Source of the DNA: Ruminococcus sp.
Lineage (GTDB): Bacteria > Bacillota > Clostridia > Oscillospirales > Ruminococcaceae
Direction: 5' to 3'
DNA: 62,577 nt
Assembly: GCA_031262105.1 (NCBI GenBank)
Contig: JAISIH010000019.1
Coordinates: 1-62,577, forward strand
The stretch's first letter is position 1; every line of letters begins with the position of its first letter. Under the pieces are notes generated by a model. The model was not told where the DNA came from. It saw only the letters and a program-made list of their open reading frames with translations, and ran no database searches. A program made the translations under genes and the position numbers. Below, piece after piece: positions 9,121 through 16,081 of the stretch.

Positions 9121-9765
9121 TTAATTAATAAGCGTTATCCATATGGAATCGACGCTATTTGAATCTTCATTTAACCCAAATAACACTGAACCTTTTGAAC
9201 CAATTAAATCATATGAATATGTATATGGTGAATTCTGGTTTTTTGGATTGCCTATAAATTTAATTATATCAGATTTTTTAGAACCAATGTGTACGCCATT
9301 AATAACCACGAATTTTGCCAAGTCAAGAGTTGATTTATTATCTTGTTCGTTACAAAGTAAAATCGTCATATTACTTTCTGATATATTTATGTTTTCCTTA
9401 ATGTCGTCCATAACTTCATATTGCGTACCCATGAGAAAAGCTTTTTTTCCATAATAATTAACATATCCGCTAATTATTTTATTGCTTTCATTTAATATTA
9501 GGTCATTAATATTAAATGAAAAACCATCTCCTAATAAAGCTAGTTCGAAATTAGGCTTAGTTTGTATCGAATTTATGTAAAAAACACTTTCGAGCAGTTC
9601 CAACGTCCACCCATCCTCTGGCGGCTCGATTGTTTTATATTCAATAGGCTGTTCGGTTTGAATGGAAGTTTCGGATGCAGTTTCTACAGTTGTTGTATTA
9701 CACGAAGTAGATATAAATAGTATCGCTAACGACAGCAGAATATAAATTATTTTCTTAATTTGCAT
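9121..9765 (-). CDS. putative lipoprotein paired with the intact RTX gene
   Basis: 214 residues. A lipoprotein signal ends in FISTSC at about residue 22, followed by a Thr/Ser/Glu linker to the phrase EPPEDGWTLELL. The mature part has the pattern VYING-like strand, GYVNYYGKKAF and VVINGVHIGSKKSDI, a layout seen in small clostridial lipoproteins of unknown function. It stops 10 bp before the RTX gene, so the two are co-transcribed from the promoter at 9797-9825. Its first 50 residues closely match the second lipoprotein at 11861, but the rest diverges strongly. The role could be anchor, chaperone or immunity for its RTX neighbour; none is shown. Confidence 0.7.
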   Translation of the reverse strand: MQIKKIIYILLSLAILFISTSCNTTTVETASETSIQTEQPIEYKTIEPPEDGWTLELLESVFYINSIQTKPNFELALLGDGFSFNINDLILNESNKIISGYVNYYGKKAFLMGTQYEVMDDIKENINISESNMTILLCNEQDNKSTLDLAKFVVINGVHIGSKKSDIIKFIGNPKNQNSPYTYSYDLIGSKGSVLFGLNEDSNSVDSIWITLIN

Positions 9766-9932
9766 GAAAAACCTCTATTTGTATTTTTCTGATTATATAC
9801 TAACATATAAAGAATAATTTGTCAAGGGAATAATTTCATTTAGTTCATAAATTATGTAAAATCGGCATTTTAAACATATTACTAACCGCAAAATTGGATA
9901 TTATGACGGAATATGTAATTTGCCGACTCGAA
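9600..9932 (-). repeat. promoter/lipoprotein-5'-end direct repeat, copy A
   Basis: Covers the first part of the lipoprotein gene, its promoter and about 110 bp upstream, and closely matches 12360-12714. The match stops at 9932, inside the 3' end of the truncated RTX gene, marking one boundary of the cassette duplication. Confidence 0.8.
9797..9825 (-). promoter_or_regulatory. sigma-A promoter of lipoprotein-RTX cassette A
   Basis: On the minus strand TTGACA (9820-9825) and TAGTAT (9797-9802) are 17 bp apart, about 30 bp before the lipoprotein start. The same promoter precedes cassette B. Confidence 0.7.
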
Positions 9933-11868
9933 ATATAAAAATAGCGGGCATAAATATATGCACCGCGGGAAGTTTTGAAATTTCATCATCGCGTTGTTCA
10001 AGCCCGATTGAAACTATACCGAGGTCGGAAAGGCTATGTAATTCAGAGTTTTCGGTTGTTCCGTTGCCGTTATCAACCCAAACTTGAAGTTTATCGTATA
10101 CTTCGTCGCTTGAATCAATTTTTCCGTCTGCGTTGGTGTCATACTCTGCAAGCGCCTCAAAACCATCCTTTGCGAGTGTGTCGTCCGAAAGTTTTGTATA
10201 GTTCCCGAAAAGCTCCGCTCCGCCGTCGATAATTCCGTTTTCGTTCAAGTCAAGCGTAACAAAGCCGTCATTGCCGCCGCCAATCCAAGACGTTTTTTCA
10301 GCAAAGCCGTTACTGTCAAGGTCAAAATACACCCCGCCGGCTTGTCCGGTAGTTTCAAATCCGTCTCCGTCTAAGTCTATTACAAGCGGGCTGCTAACCG
10401 TCTGCGCCGCCGTCAATCCGCCTTCTGCTCGGCGAATTATTTCATTCTGAGCTATCGCGATATACCTTTGCCGTATTCTCTCAGATTCATCGGGGTCGTA
10501 CGGTTCACCTACACCTGTGTTATTTTCCGCTCCTACGTCTGTTTCGTCAGATGGGAGTGTTTCGTTGTCAGTGGGTGCTTCAGTATCGGTATCGGTAACG
10601 GTTTCGGCTTCCTCAGGCGGTTGCGTTTCATCGGAAGGAATAGTGTTGAAGGTATCAGGACCATATCTATCTATTAATTCATTAATCATCGAATCCTCTT
10701 CAGTAGGATGGGGGTTGCTGTTGTTAATAAAATCTATAGGTCCATTACCCTCAAAAAAAGGCGGCAGAGCATAGGGATCGGGTAATTCAATCAGTCCAAT
10801 CCCTTCCAACCAGTCCAAATAGCCCATATCAACGGTATAATCACCCTTGATAAATTTTCTCAATAAATCTATTAACCCGTTATATATAGCAAAGTTCGCC
10901 GAATCATTTCCGGTATCGGGGAAAGTGGGGGGAGTGAATCTTATACCAAAATCCATCCACGAATGTATATTTTCCCATACTTTTTGTAACTTATCTTCAT
11001 CAGGAGTTAAAACAGAAACAATTGTTTCAACCGTATCATTGAAAGATTTGTTCCGTGATGCTGTTTTTAATAAATCAATATAATCTTCCTGTGCTTGTAT
11101 CTCATCACTTAATTCGTATTCTATGCGCCAATTGGCGTATGCTGCCATATTTTGTATGAATGTTTTATCGGGCGATACCCCATCATCTAATAAGTCATCT
11201 AATGGTTTACCATATTTATCTTGAAAATAAACACAGAGATCTTCGAGGTCTTTAACTGTTAATCCCTCTGCGTAATTACCTCTAATTGTATTGTCCAGTC
11301 TATTTCTGAAATCAAATGAATTTTCATAAAAGTCTGGTTTACTGATATCCAAATCAAGATGTATATCACCAAAAGCCGCTTGTATGGATTTTTGTTTATA
11401 CAAATCAACTAAAGCTTTAGGAATTAAACTGAAATCTATACCAAAACCTGTAGCTTTGCCTGAGAGTGTATTTGCAAGGCTAACAAAGCTATTGAGAAAT
11501 AACTCTAAATCAACAACAGAAGGTGGTGAACCAGCTTTATTTGTCGCATCTATACCATAAAGTGCTGTACCCATATTGTTTACGTTAATGGCTGTCTTAA
11601 TTGTGGTGTATATGTCATTAATATGTTTATACGTATCGCTTCCCGTACAAACGATCTTAACGATTTTTGATTCCATAACAGAGGATAGTGTTGTACCAAC
11701 AGAGTTAACAGAGAAGTCATTGGATAATGTGTTTGGTTCTATTATTATTTCTCCATATTCGCAGATCATATCTACGATTTTTACAGCATCGCCATAATCA
11801 TAATTTTCTGCAACAAGCTGATCAATAAGAAGTTCTTTTGTTATTTGGTTATTGTTAGATTCATTCAT
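9901..11868 (-). pseudogene. truncated RTX-family gene (orphan head plus calcium module, no RTX repeats)
   Basis: 655 codons. The head (about 1-450) is unrelated to the head of the 5688 gene; a Pro/Thr/Glu/Asp linker leads to GEPYDPDESE and the conserved calcium module (about 453-630). After QRDDE, 48 codons present in the intact paralogue are missing between two TTTCAT direct repeats, then seven shared codons (to ISKLP) and a filler of about 30 bp lead into the copied intergenic DNA, where the frame ends in KLHIPS. All RTX nonapeptides and the C-terminal secretion signal are lost, so the product should not be exported by T1SS. Its start overlaps the upstream lipoprotein gene by 8 bp. It could be an unused head reservoir or simply decaying. 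Confidence 0.8.
9981..10509 (-). repeat. 529-bp calcium-module direct repeat, copy in the truncated RTX gene
   Basis: Gap-free near-identical partner of 7427-7955. A crossover between the copies would delete about 2.5 kb and join this head to the intact RTX tail. Confidence 0.85.
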
Positions 11869-12547
11869 GATTATTCTCCCTTAGGTTAATGGATATATTA
11901 TACGGGTTTTTCAATTTGTCGGTTTCTATGAATGACTCATCGAATAAAATCCTTATATCATTATTAGAATCACCAATAATATAGCACAATGCGTTGTCAA
12001 CGAAATCTGAATTTTCTGAACGTTTTCCAATACTATTATAATCATCAATACCAAGATTAGTGTAAATGTCATTCATTGAGGATGATAAATTTATGCCATT
12101 AATTATCAGAAAATCGGATAAATCGAGTGATGATAAATTTTTAAAAAGTCCTAAATCAAATTTATCTATTACATCATATCTATCAAATTCATCTCTGGCG
12201 TGTGATGATACAGCGTAAAATGCTTCTTTGCCTTTGAAGTGTACCATACCTACATAAACTCCATTATCAGATGCTCTTTCTATAAATGTAAAATCCTCGC
12301 CCAAATCATTTAAACAAAAAGGCAAATCAATATCTTTTCCGTTTATATATGTAACTTCGTTAAGCAGCTCAAGTGTCCACCCATCCTCCGGCGGCTCGAT
12401 GGTTTTGTATTCGATTGCGGGTTCGGTTTGAGATTCTGTTTGAATGGAAGTTTCGGATATGGTATCAACAGCAGTATTATTACACGAAGTGGATATAAAT
12501 AGTATTGTTAAGGATAACAGAATATAGAATATTTTCTTAATTTGCAT
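11861..12547 (-). CDS. putative lipoprotein paired with the truncated RTX gene
   Basis: 228 residues. Signal and lipobox (FISTSC) and the acidic linker up to EPPEDGWTLELL closely match the lipoprotein at 9121; the mature domain keeps only the scaffold (VTYING, PFCLNDLGEDF, MVHFKGKEAF, LIINGINLSSSMNDI) and otherwise differs. It overlaps the start of the truncated RTX gene by 8 bp. The paired divergence of lipoprotein and head in both cassettes suggests they work as cognate partners (inference). No signs of frame damage are present in this gene, unlike its RTX neighbour. Confidence 0.7.
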   Translation of the reverse strand: MQIKKIFYILLSLTILFISTSCNNTAVDTISETSIQTESQTEPAIEYKTIEPPEDGWTLELLNEVTYINGKDIDLPFCLNDLGEDFTFIERASDNGVYVGMVHFKGKEAFYAVSSHARDEFDRYDVIDKFDLGLFKNLSSLDLSDFLIINGINLSSSMNDIYTNLGIDDYNSIGKRSENSDFVDNALCYIIGDSNNDIRILFDESFIETDKLKNPYNISINLRENNHE

Positions 12548-12714
12548 GAAAAACCTCTATTTGTATTTTTCTGATTATATACTAACATATAAAGAATAAT
12601 TTGTCAAGGGAATAATTTCATTTAGTACATAAATTATGTAAAATCGGCATTTTAAACATATGACTAACCGTAAAATTGGATATTATGACGGAATATGTAA
12701 TATACCAACTCGAA
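12360..12714 (-). repeat. promoter/lipoprotein-5'-end direct repeat, copy B
   Basis: Partner of 9600-9932. The homology includes the stop of the rsgA-like stump (TAA at 12683-12685) and ends at 12714, showing that the copied DNA carried a piece of the stump's 3' end. Confidence 0.8.
12579..12607 (-). promoter_or_regulatory. sigma-A promoter of lipoprotein-RTX cassette B
   Basis: TTGACA (12602-12607) and TAGTAT (12579-12584) on the minus strand with a 17-bp spacer; identical in arrangement to the cassette A promoter. Confidence 0.7.
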
Positions 12715-12817
12715 TAACCTCGTACCGTTCAAGATGAACAGCGGTTACACGCGCCGGTTCTTCATTCGACTTCATAATCCCTTCGGATGTGAAGCCGTAA
12801 ATTCTTAAATCAATCAA
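12683..12817 (-). pseudogene. 5' stump of a second rsgA-like ribosome GTPase gene
   Basis: A 44-codon frame starts at TTG 12817 with AAGGAG 7-8 nt upstream and begins MIDLRIYGFTSEG, followed by PARVTAVHLERYEVI. That is the characteristic N-terminus of RsgA/YjeQ proteins of Bacillota: the NLxxYGFT start and the ARVTxVHxxRYxxI first strand of the OB fold. After RYEVI the similarity ends abruptly and the frame runs into the DNA shared with the RTX cassettes. The GTPase and zinc domains are gone. The window's intact rsgA is at 37032, and its N-terminus differs, so this is a separate, probably acquired paralogue cut off by the cassette junction. Confidence 0.6.
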
Positions 12818-12837
12818 TGTTTTTCTCCTTTTTCAGT

Positions 12838-12930
12838 TCAGTTTATAAACATACTTTGATTTCCTCCTACCGAAAAAGGGCGCAAAAATACCGTGAACAA
12901 AGCAGCCTTTTTTACGGCTGCAATTTTCAC
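12838..12930 (-). CDS. possible 30-residue leader ORF before the rsgA-like stump
   Basis: GTG at 12930 has GAGG about 9 nt upstream. The product starts MKIAAVKKAALF and ends SMFIN; an internal ATG for MFIN has a strong GGAGG site of its own. The ORF runs through the right arm of the leader hairpin and stops 20 nt before the TTG of the stump, an arrangement fitting translation-coupled attenuation. It may equally be untranslated leader RNA. Confidence 0.3.
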   Translation of the reverse strand: MKIAAVKKAALFTVFLRPFSVGGNQSMFIN

Positions 12931-12955
12931 GATTTAATACCTCGTAAAAATGCCC
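12878..12955 (-). promoter_or_regulatory. long imperfect hairpin in the leader of the rsgA-like stump
   Basis: Nested paired arms GGGC (12878)/GCCC (12955), CGTGAA/TTCACG and GCAGCC/GGCTGC (inner stem 12902-12921). On the transcript strand the inner stem is followed by a short T-rich stretch. Together with the short leader ORFs on both sides this looks like an attenuator of the type found before inducible ribosome-protection or antibiotic-response genes; the comparison is inference. Confidence 0.45.
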
Positions 12956-13023
12956 GAAAGGTTACTTGTTTTGGGCACAACAAACAGAGCTTATTCCGCC
13001 GTCTTGTATGCCCTTATTCGGTT

Positions 13024-13056
13024 TTAGGAGCAAACCACCATATCAAATTTTTTCAT
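13024..13056 (-). CDS. 10-residue leader peptide ORF (MKKFDMVVCS)
   Basis: ATG at 13056 preceded by an excellent AAGGAG site (about 13067-13072), ending at TAA 13024. It is the first ORF after the promoter at 13109-13137 and about 70 nt upstream of the long hairpin. A strong ribosome site on such a short frame suggests a regulatory leader peptide. Confidence 0.4.
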   Translation of the reverse strand: MKKFDMVVCS

Positions 13057-13108
13057 AACAAACATCTCCTTTTCGGGTTAGAATTTTATAGCATAACAAC
13101 ACCTATAA

Positions 13109-13137
13109 AGTATAGCACAAACAGTATTATATTGCAA
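13109..13137 (-). promoter_or_regulatory. promoter of the leader/rsgA-like stump
   Basis: TTGCAA (13132-13137) and TATACT (13109-13114) on the minus strand, 17-bp spacer. The -35 element lies in the centre of a palindrome. Confidence 0.55.
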
Positions 13138-13145
13138 TACTGTTT
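13119..13145. promoter_or_regulatory. palindromic operator overlapping the -35 element
   Basis: Perfect 10-bp arms AAACAGTATT / AATACTGTTT separated by 7 nt, centred on the -35 box of the leader promoter. Size and position fit a dimeric repressor site. No regulator gene is adjacent. Confidence 0.5.
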
Positions 13146-13325
13146 AAGAAATTTTACAAACTGTTCAAGTATAATTATTATTGTAAGCTGTATATATGTT
13201 CATAAAAATTTTACAAATTCAAACCCACAAGTGGGTTTTAAATTTTCTCACTCCACAAAAATACCCCCTTAAAAAACATTACATTTTCTCGAGTGGGTTT
13301 TAAAGTGGGTTTTATAGCAAAAGCA
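13146..13325. other. AT-rich intergenic region without a gene
   Basis: No supported ORF. The motif GTGGGTTTTA occurs three times (about 13231, 13294, 13307). A plus-strand frame running 12817-13272 has no ribosome site and crosses the leader structures, so it is not called. Confidence 0.4.
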
Positions 13326-13358
13326 AAACCCTGTCAAACGCAGTGTCTGACAGGGTTT
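13326..13358 (-). terminator. intrinsic terminator of the tRNA operon
   Basis: 11-bp stem AAACCCTGTCA / TGACAGGGTTT with an 11-nt loop; in the minus-strand transcript it is followed by a T-rich run (TTTTGCTTTTGC). It lies just downstream of tRNA-Glu. Confidence 0.75.
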
Positions 13359-13366
13359 GTGGCTTA

Positions 13367-13438
13367 TGACCCGTACGGGAATCGAACCCATGATTCCACC
13401 GTGAAAGGGTGGCGTCTTAGCCGCTTGACCAACGGGCC
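13367..13438 (-). tRNA. tRNA-Glu (TTC)
   Basis: 72 nt, folds as a cloverleaf: acceptor GGCCCGT/ACGGGTC, discriminator A, anticodon loop CTTTCAC with anticodon TTC, T arm GGGTTCGATTCCC. The 3' CCA is not encoded. Second gene of a two-tRNA operon. Confidence 0.95.
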
Positions 13439-13519
13439 GTAACAGATGAGAGAGTACAGAGTACAGACACCGAGCCTACAGAAATCTGTATTCTGTAATC
13501 TCGCTTCTGTATTCTGACA
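13439..13519 (-). repeat. heptamer-family repeat in the tRNA spacer
   Basis: On the minus strand it reads AGAATACAGAAGCGAGATTACAG and later GTACAGAGTACAGA-like on the other strand. The block is closely similar to the repeat at 25159-25200. Confidence 0.55.
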
Positions 13520-13593
13520 TGGCGATGACTGGACTTGAACCGGTGACCTGTCGGGTATGAACCGAATGCTCTAGCCAACTGAGCTACATCGCC
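13520..13593 (-). tRNA. tRNA-Met (CAT), elongator type
   Basis: 74 nt with acceptor GGCGATG/CATCGCC and discriminator A, D arm AGCTCAGTTGGC, anticodon loop TTCATAC. Bases around the anticodon resemble the Bacillus elongator tRNA-Met. The outermost anticodon-stem pair is a T-C mismatch. An ileuine-lysidine tRNA with CAT cannot be fully excluded. CCA is not encoded. Confidence 0.9.
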
Positions 13594-13642
13594 GAAAGGG
13601 AATCTGCCGTATTTTTTTGCTACGCTAACGGCGACGATAACT

Positions 13643-13671
13643 ATTATACGATATTGTGAAGCGATTGTCAA
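13643..13671 (-). promoter_or_regulatory. consensus sigma-A promoter of the tRNA-Met/tRNA-Glu operon
   Basis: TTGACA (13666-13671), 17-bp spacer, TATAAT (13643-13648) on the minus strand, 50 bp before tRNA-Met. Confidence 0.85.
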
Positions 13672-13834
13672 TATCTTTTTTTATTTTAATTGTAAAAAAA
13701 GTGTGAATAATTTTTTATAGGTATTATTTTTATAGTTTATTCATCAATTTTCTACAAATTTTTATTATGTTGCCCGAAATTATGTGCTATAATAATAATG
13801 TATATTTATGTTGTCACGAAATCGGATGTTTTTT

Positions 13835-15016
13835 ATGAAAGAAATTTTTCTTGCTAAAGAGGGCGAGATCGCGCTTAAGGGGCTTAATAAGAAGACGTTT
13901 GAAAACGTGCTGATGAAAAATATCAGGTACGCGCTTTCAGGATTTTCGGGCGTTAACGTCTCGCGAGCGCAATCGGTTATATACATTAAACTCTCGGACG
14001 GCTCCGATTATAACGCCGCCTATGAACGTCTCACAAAGGTTTTCGGGATTAAAGCACTTTGCAGAGCCGCCCTTTGTGAAAAGGATTTTGACGTTATAAA
14101 AACCGCCGCAACTTCATATATTCGCGATAGAGCGGAAAGCGTCCGCACATTTAAGGTCGAGGCGAAGCGTTCCGACAAGAAATTTCCGCTTGATTCACCC
14201 GCAATCTCCCGCGAACTCGGCGGCTATATTTTAGAGCAGATTCCGCACCTCTCCGTCGATGTTCATAACCCCGATTTGACCGTCAATATCGAAATCCGCG
14301 AGGAACACTGCTACATTCACACCGGCAACATTCCTGCGGCGGGCGGGCTGCCTGTCGGCACTTCCGGCTACGCGCTGGGGCTTTTGTCCGGCGGAATTGA
14401 TTCGCCTGTCGCGCTTTATATGATCGCGAAACGCGGCGTGAAGACGGCTGCAATCCATTTTGAAGCGCCGCCCTACACCTCCGAGCGTGCGAAACTTAAG
14501 GTTATTGCACTTGCGAAAAAAATCGCCGCATATACCGGCGGTGTGCGGTTTTACTGCGTTCCTTTCACAGCTATCCAAGAGCGGCTTCGCGACGGTTTAA
14601 CGGAAGCCGGCGAGGACGGTTATTTTACAATAATAATGCGGAGGCTGATGCTTTCTATTGCCGAAAAAATCGCGCAAAAAGAGGGCTTCGACGCGCTGAT
14701 AACGGGCGAAAGTATCGGGCAGGTCGCGAGTCAGACTATGGGCGCGTTGTCTTGTACCAATATCTGTGAAATCCCGGTTTTCCGTCCGCTTATCGGAATG
14801 GATAAGTCGGATATTGTTACCATTGCGGAAAAAATTGACACCTTTGAAACGTCGTCGCTGCCCTATGAAGACTGCTGTACGGTCTTTACCCCGAAGCACC
14901 CGCGAACGCATCCTAAGCGTGAGACGGCGGAAAAATTACAGGATAGTATCAATTTTTCCGAATTGATAGAGGTTGCCCTCACGGACACCGAGATTTTGAA
15001 CATTCGCCCCGATTAA
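13835..15016 (+). CDS. thiI: tRNA 4-thiouridine sulfurtransferase ThiI
   Basis: 393 residues from the ATG at 13835 (MKEIFLAKEGEIALKGLNKK, the usual ThiI start); the longer frame from 13808 starts only some 15 bp after the TATAAT-like box. Order: N-terminal ferredoxin-like domain, THUMP domain (to about 165), adenylating PP-loop domain with SGGIDS near residue 185. There is no C-terminal rhodanese domain, as in Bacillus-type ThiI. It transfers sulfur to U8 of tRNA and may feed thiamine thiazole synthesis. No partner cysteine desulfurase gene is adjacent. Placement next to two tRNA genes may be chance. Confidence 0.95.
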   Translation: MKEIFLAKEGEIALKGLNKKTFENVLMKNIRYALSGFSGVNVSRAQSVIYIKLSDGSDYNAAYERLTKVFGIKALCRAALCEKDFDVIKTAATSYIRDRAESVRTFKVEAKRSDKKFPLDSPAISRELGGYILEQIPHLSVDVHNPDLTVNIEIREEHCYIHTGNIPAAGGLPVGTSGYALGLLSGGIDSPVALYMIAKRGVKTAAIHFEAPPYTSERAKLKVIALAKKIAAYTGGVRFYCVPFTAIQERLRDGLTEAGEDGYFTIIMRRLMLSIAEKIAQKEGFDALITGESIGQVASQTMGALSCTNICEIPVFRPLIGMDKSDIVTIAEKIDTFETSSLPYEDCCTVFTPKHPRTHPKRETAEKLQDSINFSELIEVALTDTEILNIRPD

Positions 15017-15109
15017 TTAACAGATTCAACATTTTTCTGTCAACCTTCTATCAAAATTTCATGTTAAAATATATACAATAAAAACGGAGGTTTCCGTGTA
15101 GGAAAAATT

Positions 15110-16081
15110 ATGGCAGATATTTCAAGTTCGGCCAAGAAGGCGTATAAAAAAGCCCTCAAGGCGAAAAAAAAGAAGCTTAAAACTTCGCATTGGTTATTTA
15201 TACAAAAAGGCGATTCGGGGAAAGAGATCGCAAGCAAGGTTTTTACCCAATTTGCGGTTTTGGTATTAATTGTATGTATTGCCATTTTGGGGAATGAACT
15301 TAGGCTGTCGATTTCGACAAAACAGCTAAACACCTCGCTTCAAGACCTTTACAATAAGTATATTTCGAGTGAAATATTCGGAGAAAAGGGCGAACTGCTC
15401 CCCTCCGCGAATGCGCTGCTTGCTATAAACGAAGACACTGCGGGCTGGGTAACGATTGAAGACACGAACATTAACCTCCCGGTTGTGCTTAGAAAAACCT
15501 CCGACGGCAACGAATATTACCTCAACCGCTCTTTCGACGGCTCGACAAACAAGGCGGGGACGCTATTTCTTGATTACCGCTCGGAGCTTGATTATAAAGA
15601 CCGCTCCGACAACCTTATTATTTACGGGCATAACCAAAAAGACAAGACGATGTTCGGCGACCTTGCGAATTACAAGAAAAACATTGAATTTTACCGCGAC
15701 CATCCGATCATAAAATTCTCGTCGAATTACGTTGCGGATGACTATAAAATCTTCGCATTCTTCGTAACCCCCGTTGAACCGCACCAGACCGCCGACGGTA
15801 TAATCTTTGATTATCACAACTACATTGACCTTTCCGACCGCGAAGTTTTCGACGAATTTATCGACAATATTAATCTGCGGAATGAGATTACGACGCCTGT
15901 TGACGTAAAATTCGGCGACGAAATTTTAACCCTTTCGACCTGCTCAAACGAATTTGAACCCTCGCGGTTTGTAGTTTTTGCGCGAAAGGTACGCGAAAAC
16001 GAAGACACCGTCGTTGAAACAAACCGTGCAACAATTAATCCTAACGCGAAAGAACCTGACTGGAGTGTGATTTACGGATGA
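15110..16081 (+). CDS. class B sortase (first of four)
   Basis: 323 residues: a basic cytoplasmic tail rich in Lys, one membrane anchor near 45-65, then a class B sortase domain. Catalytic residues are visible: His in YGHN (about 173), Cys in LSTCSNEF (about 278), Arg in SRFVVFARK (about 288). Class B sortases join sorting-motif proteins to peptidoglycan or polymerise pilins outside the membrane. It overlaps the next gene by 4 bp (ATGA). No sorting-motif substrate is encoded nearby. Confidence 0.92.
   Translation: MADISSSAKKAYKKALKAKKKKLKTSHWLFIQKGDSGKEIASKVFTQFAVLVLIVCIAILGNELRLSISTKQLNTSLQDLYNKYISSEIFGEKGELLPSANALLAINEDTAGWVTIEDTNINLPVVLRKTSDGNEYYLNRSFDGSTNKAGTLFLDYRSELDYKDRSDNLIIYGHNQKDKTMFGDLANYKKNIEFYRDHPIIKFSSNYVADDYKIFAFFVTPVEPHQTADGIIFDYHNYIDLSDREVFDEFIDNINLRNEITTPVDVKFGDEILTLSTCSNEFEPSRFVVFARKVRENEDTVVETNRATINPNAKEPDWSVIYG

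Noticed and set aside
12817-13272. Plus-strand 151-codon frame over the leader region
   Set aside because: No ribosome site, no domain, and it runs antisense through a promoter, operator, leader ORFs and hairpins that all point to the minus strand.
13417-13671. 84-codon frame over the tRNA genes
   Set aside because: Classic spurious frame (AQLARAFGSYPTGHRFKSS) made by tRNA sequence.
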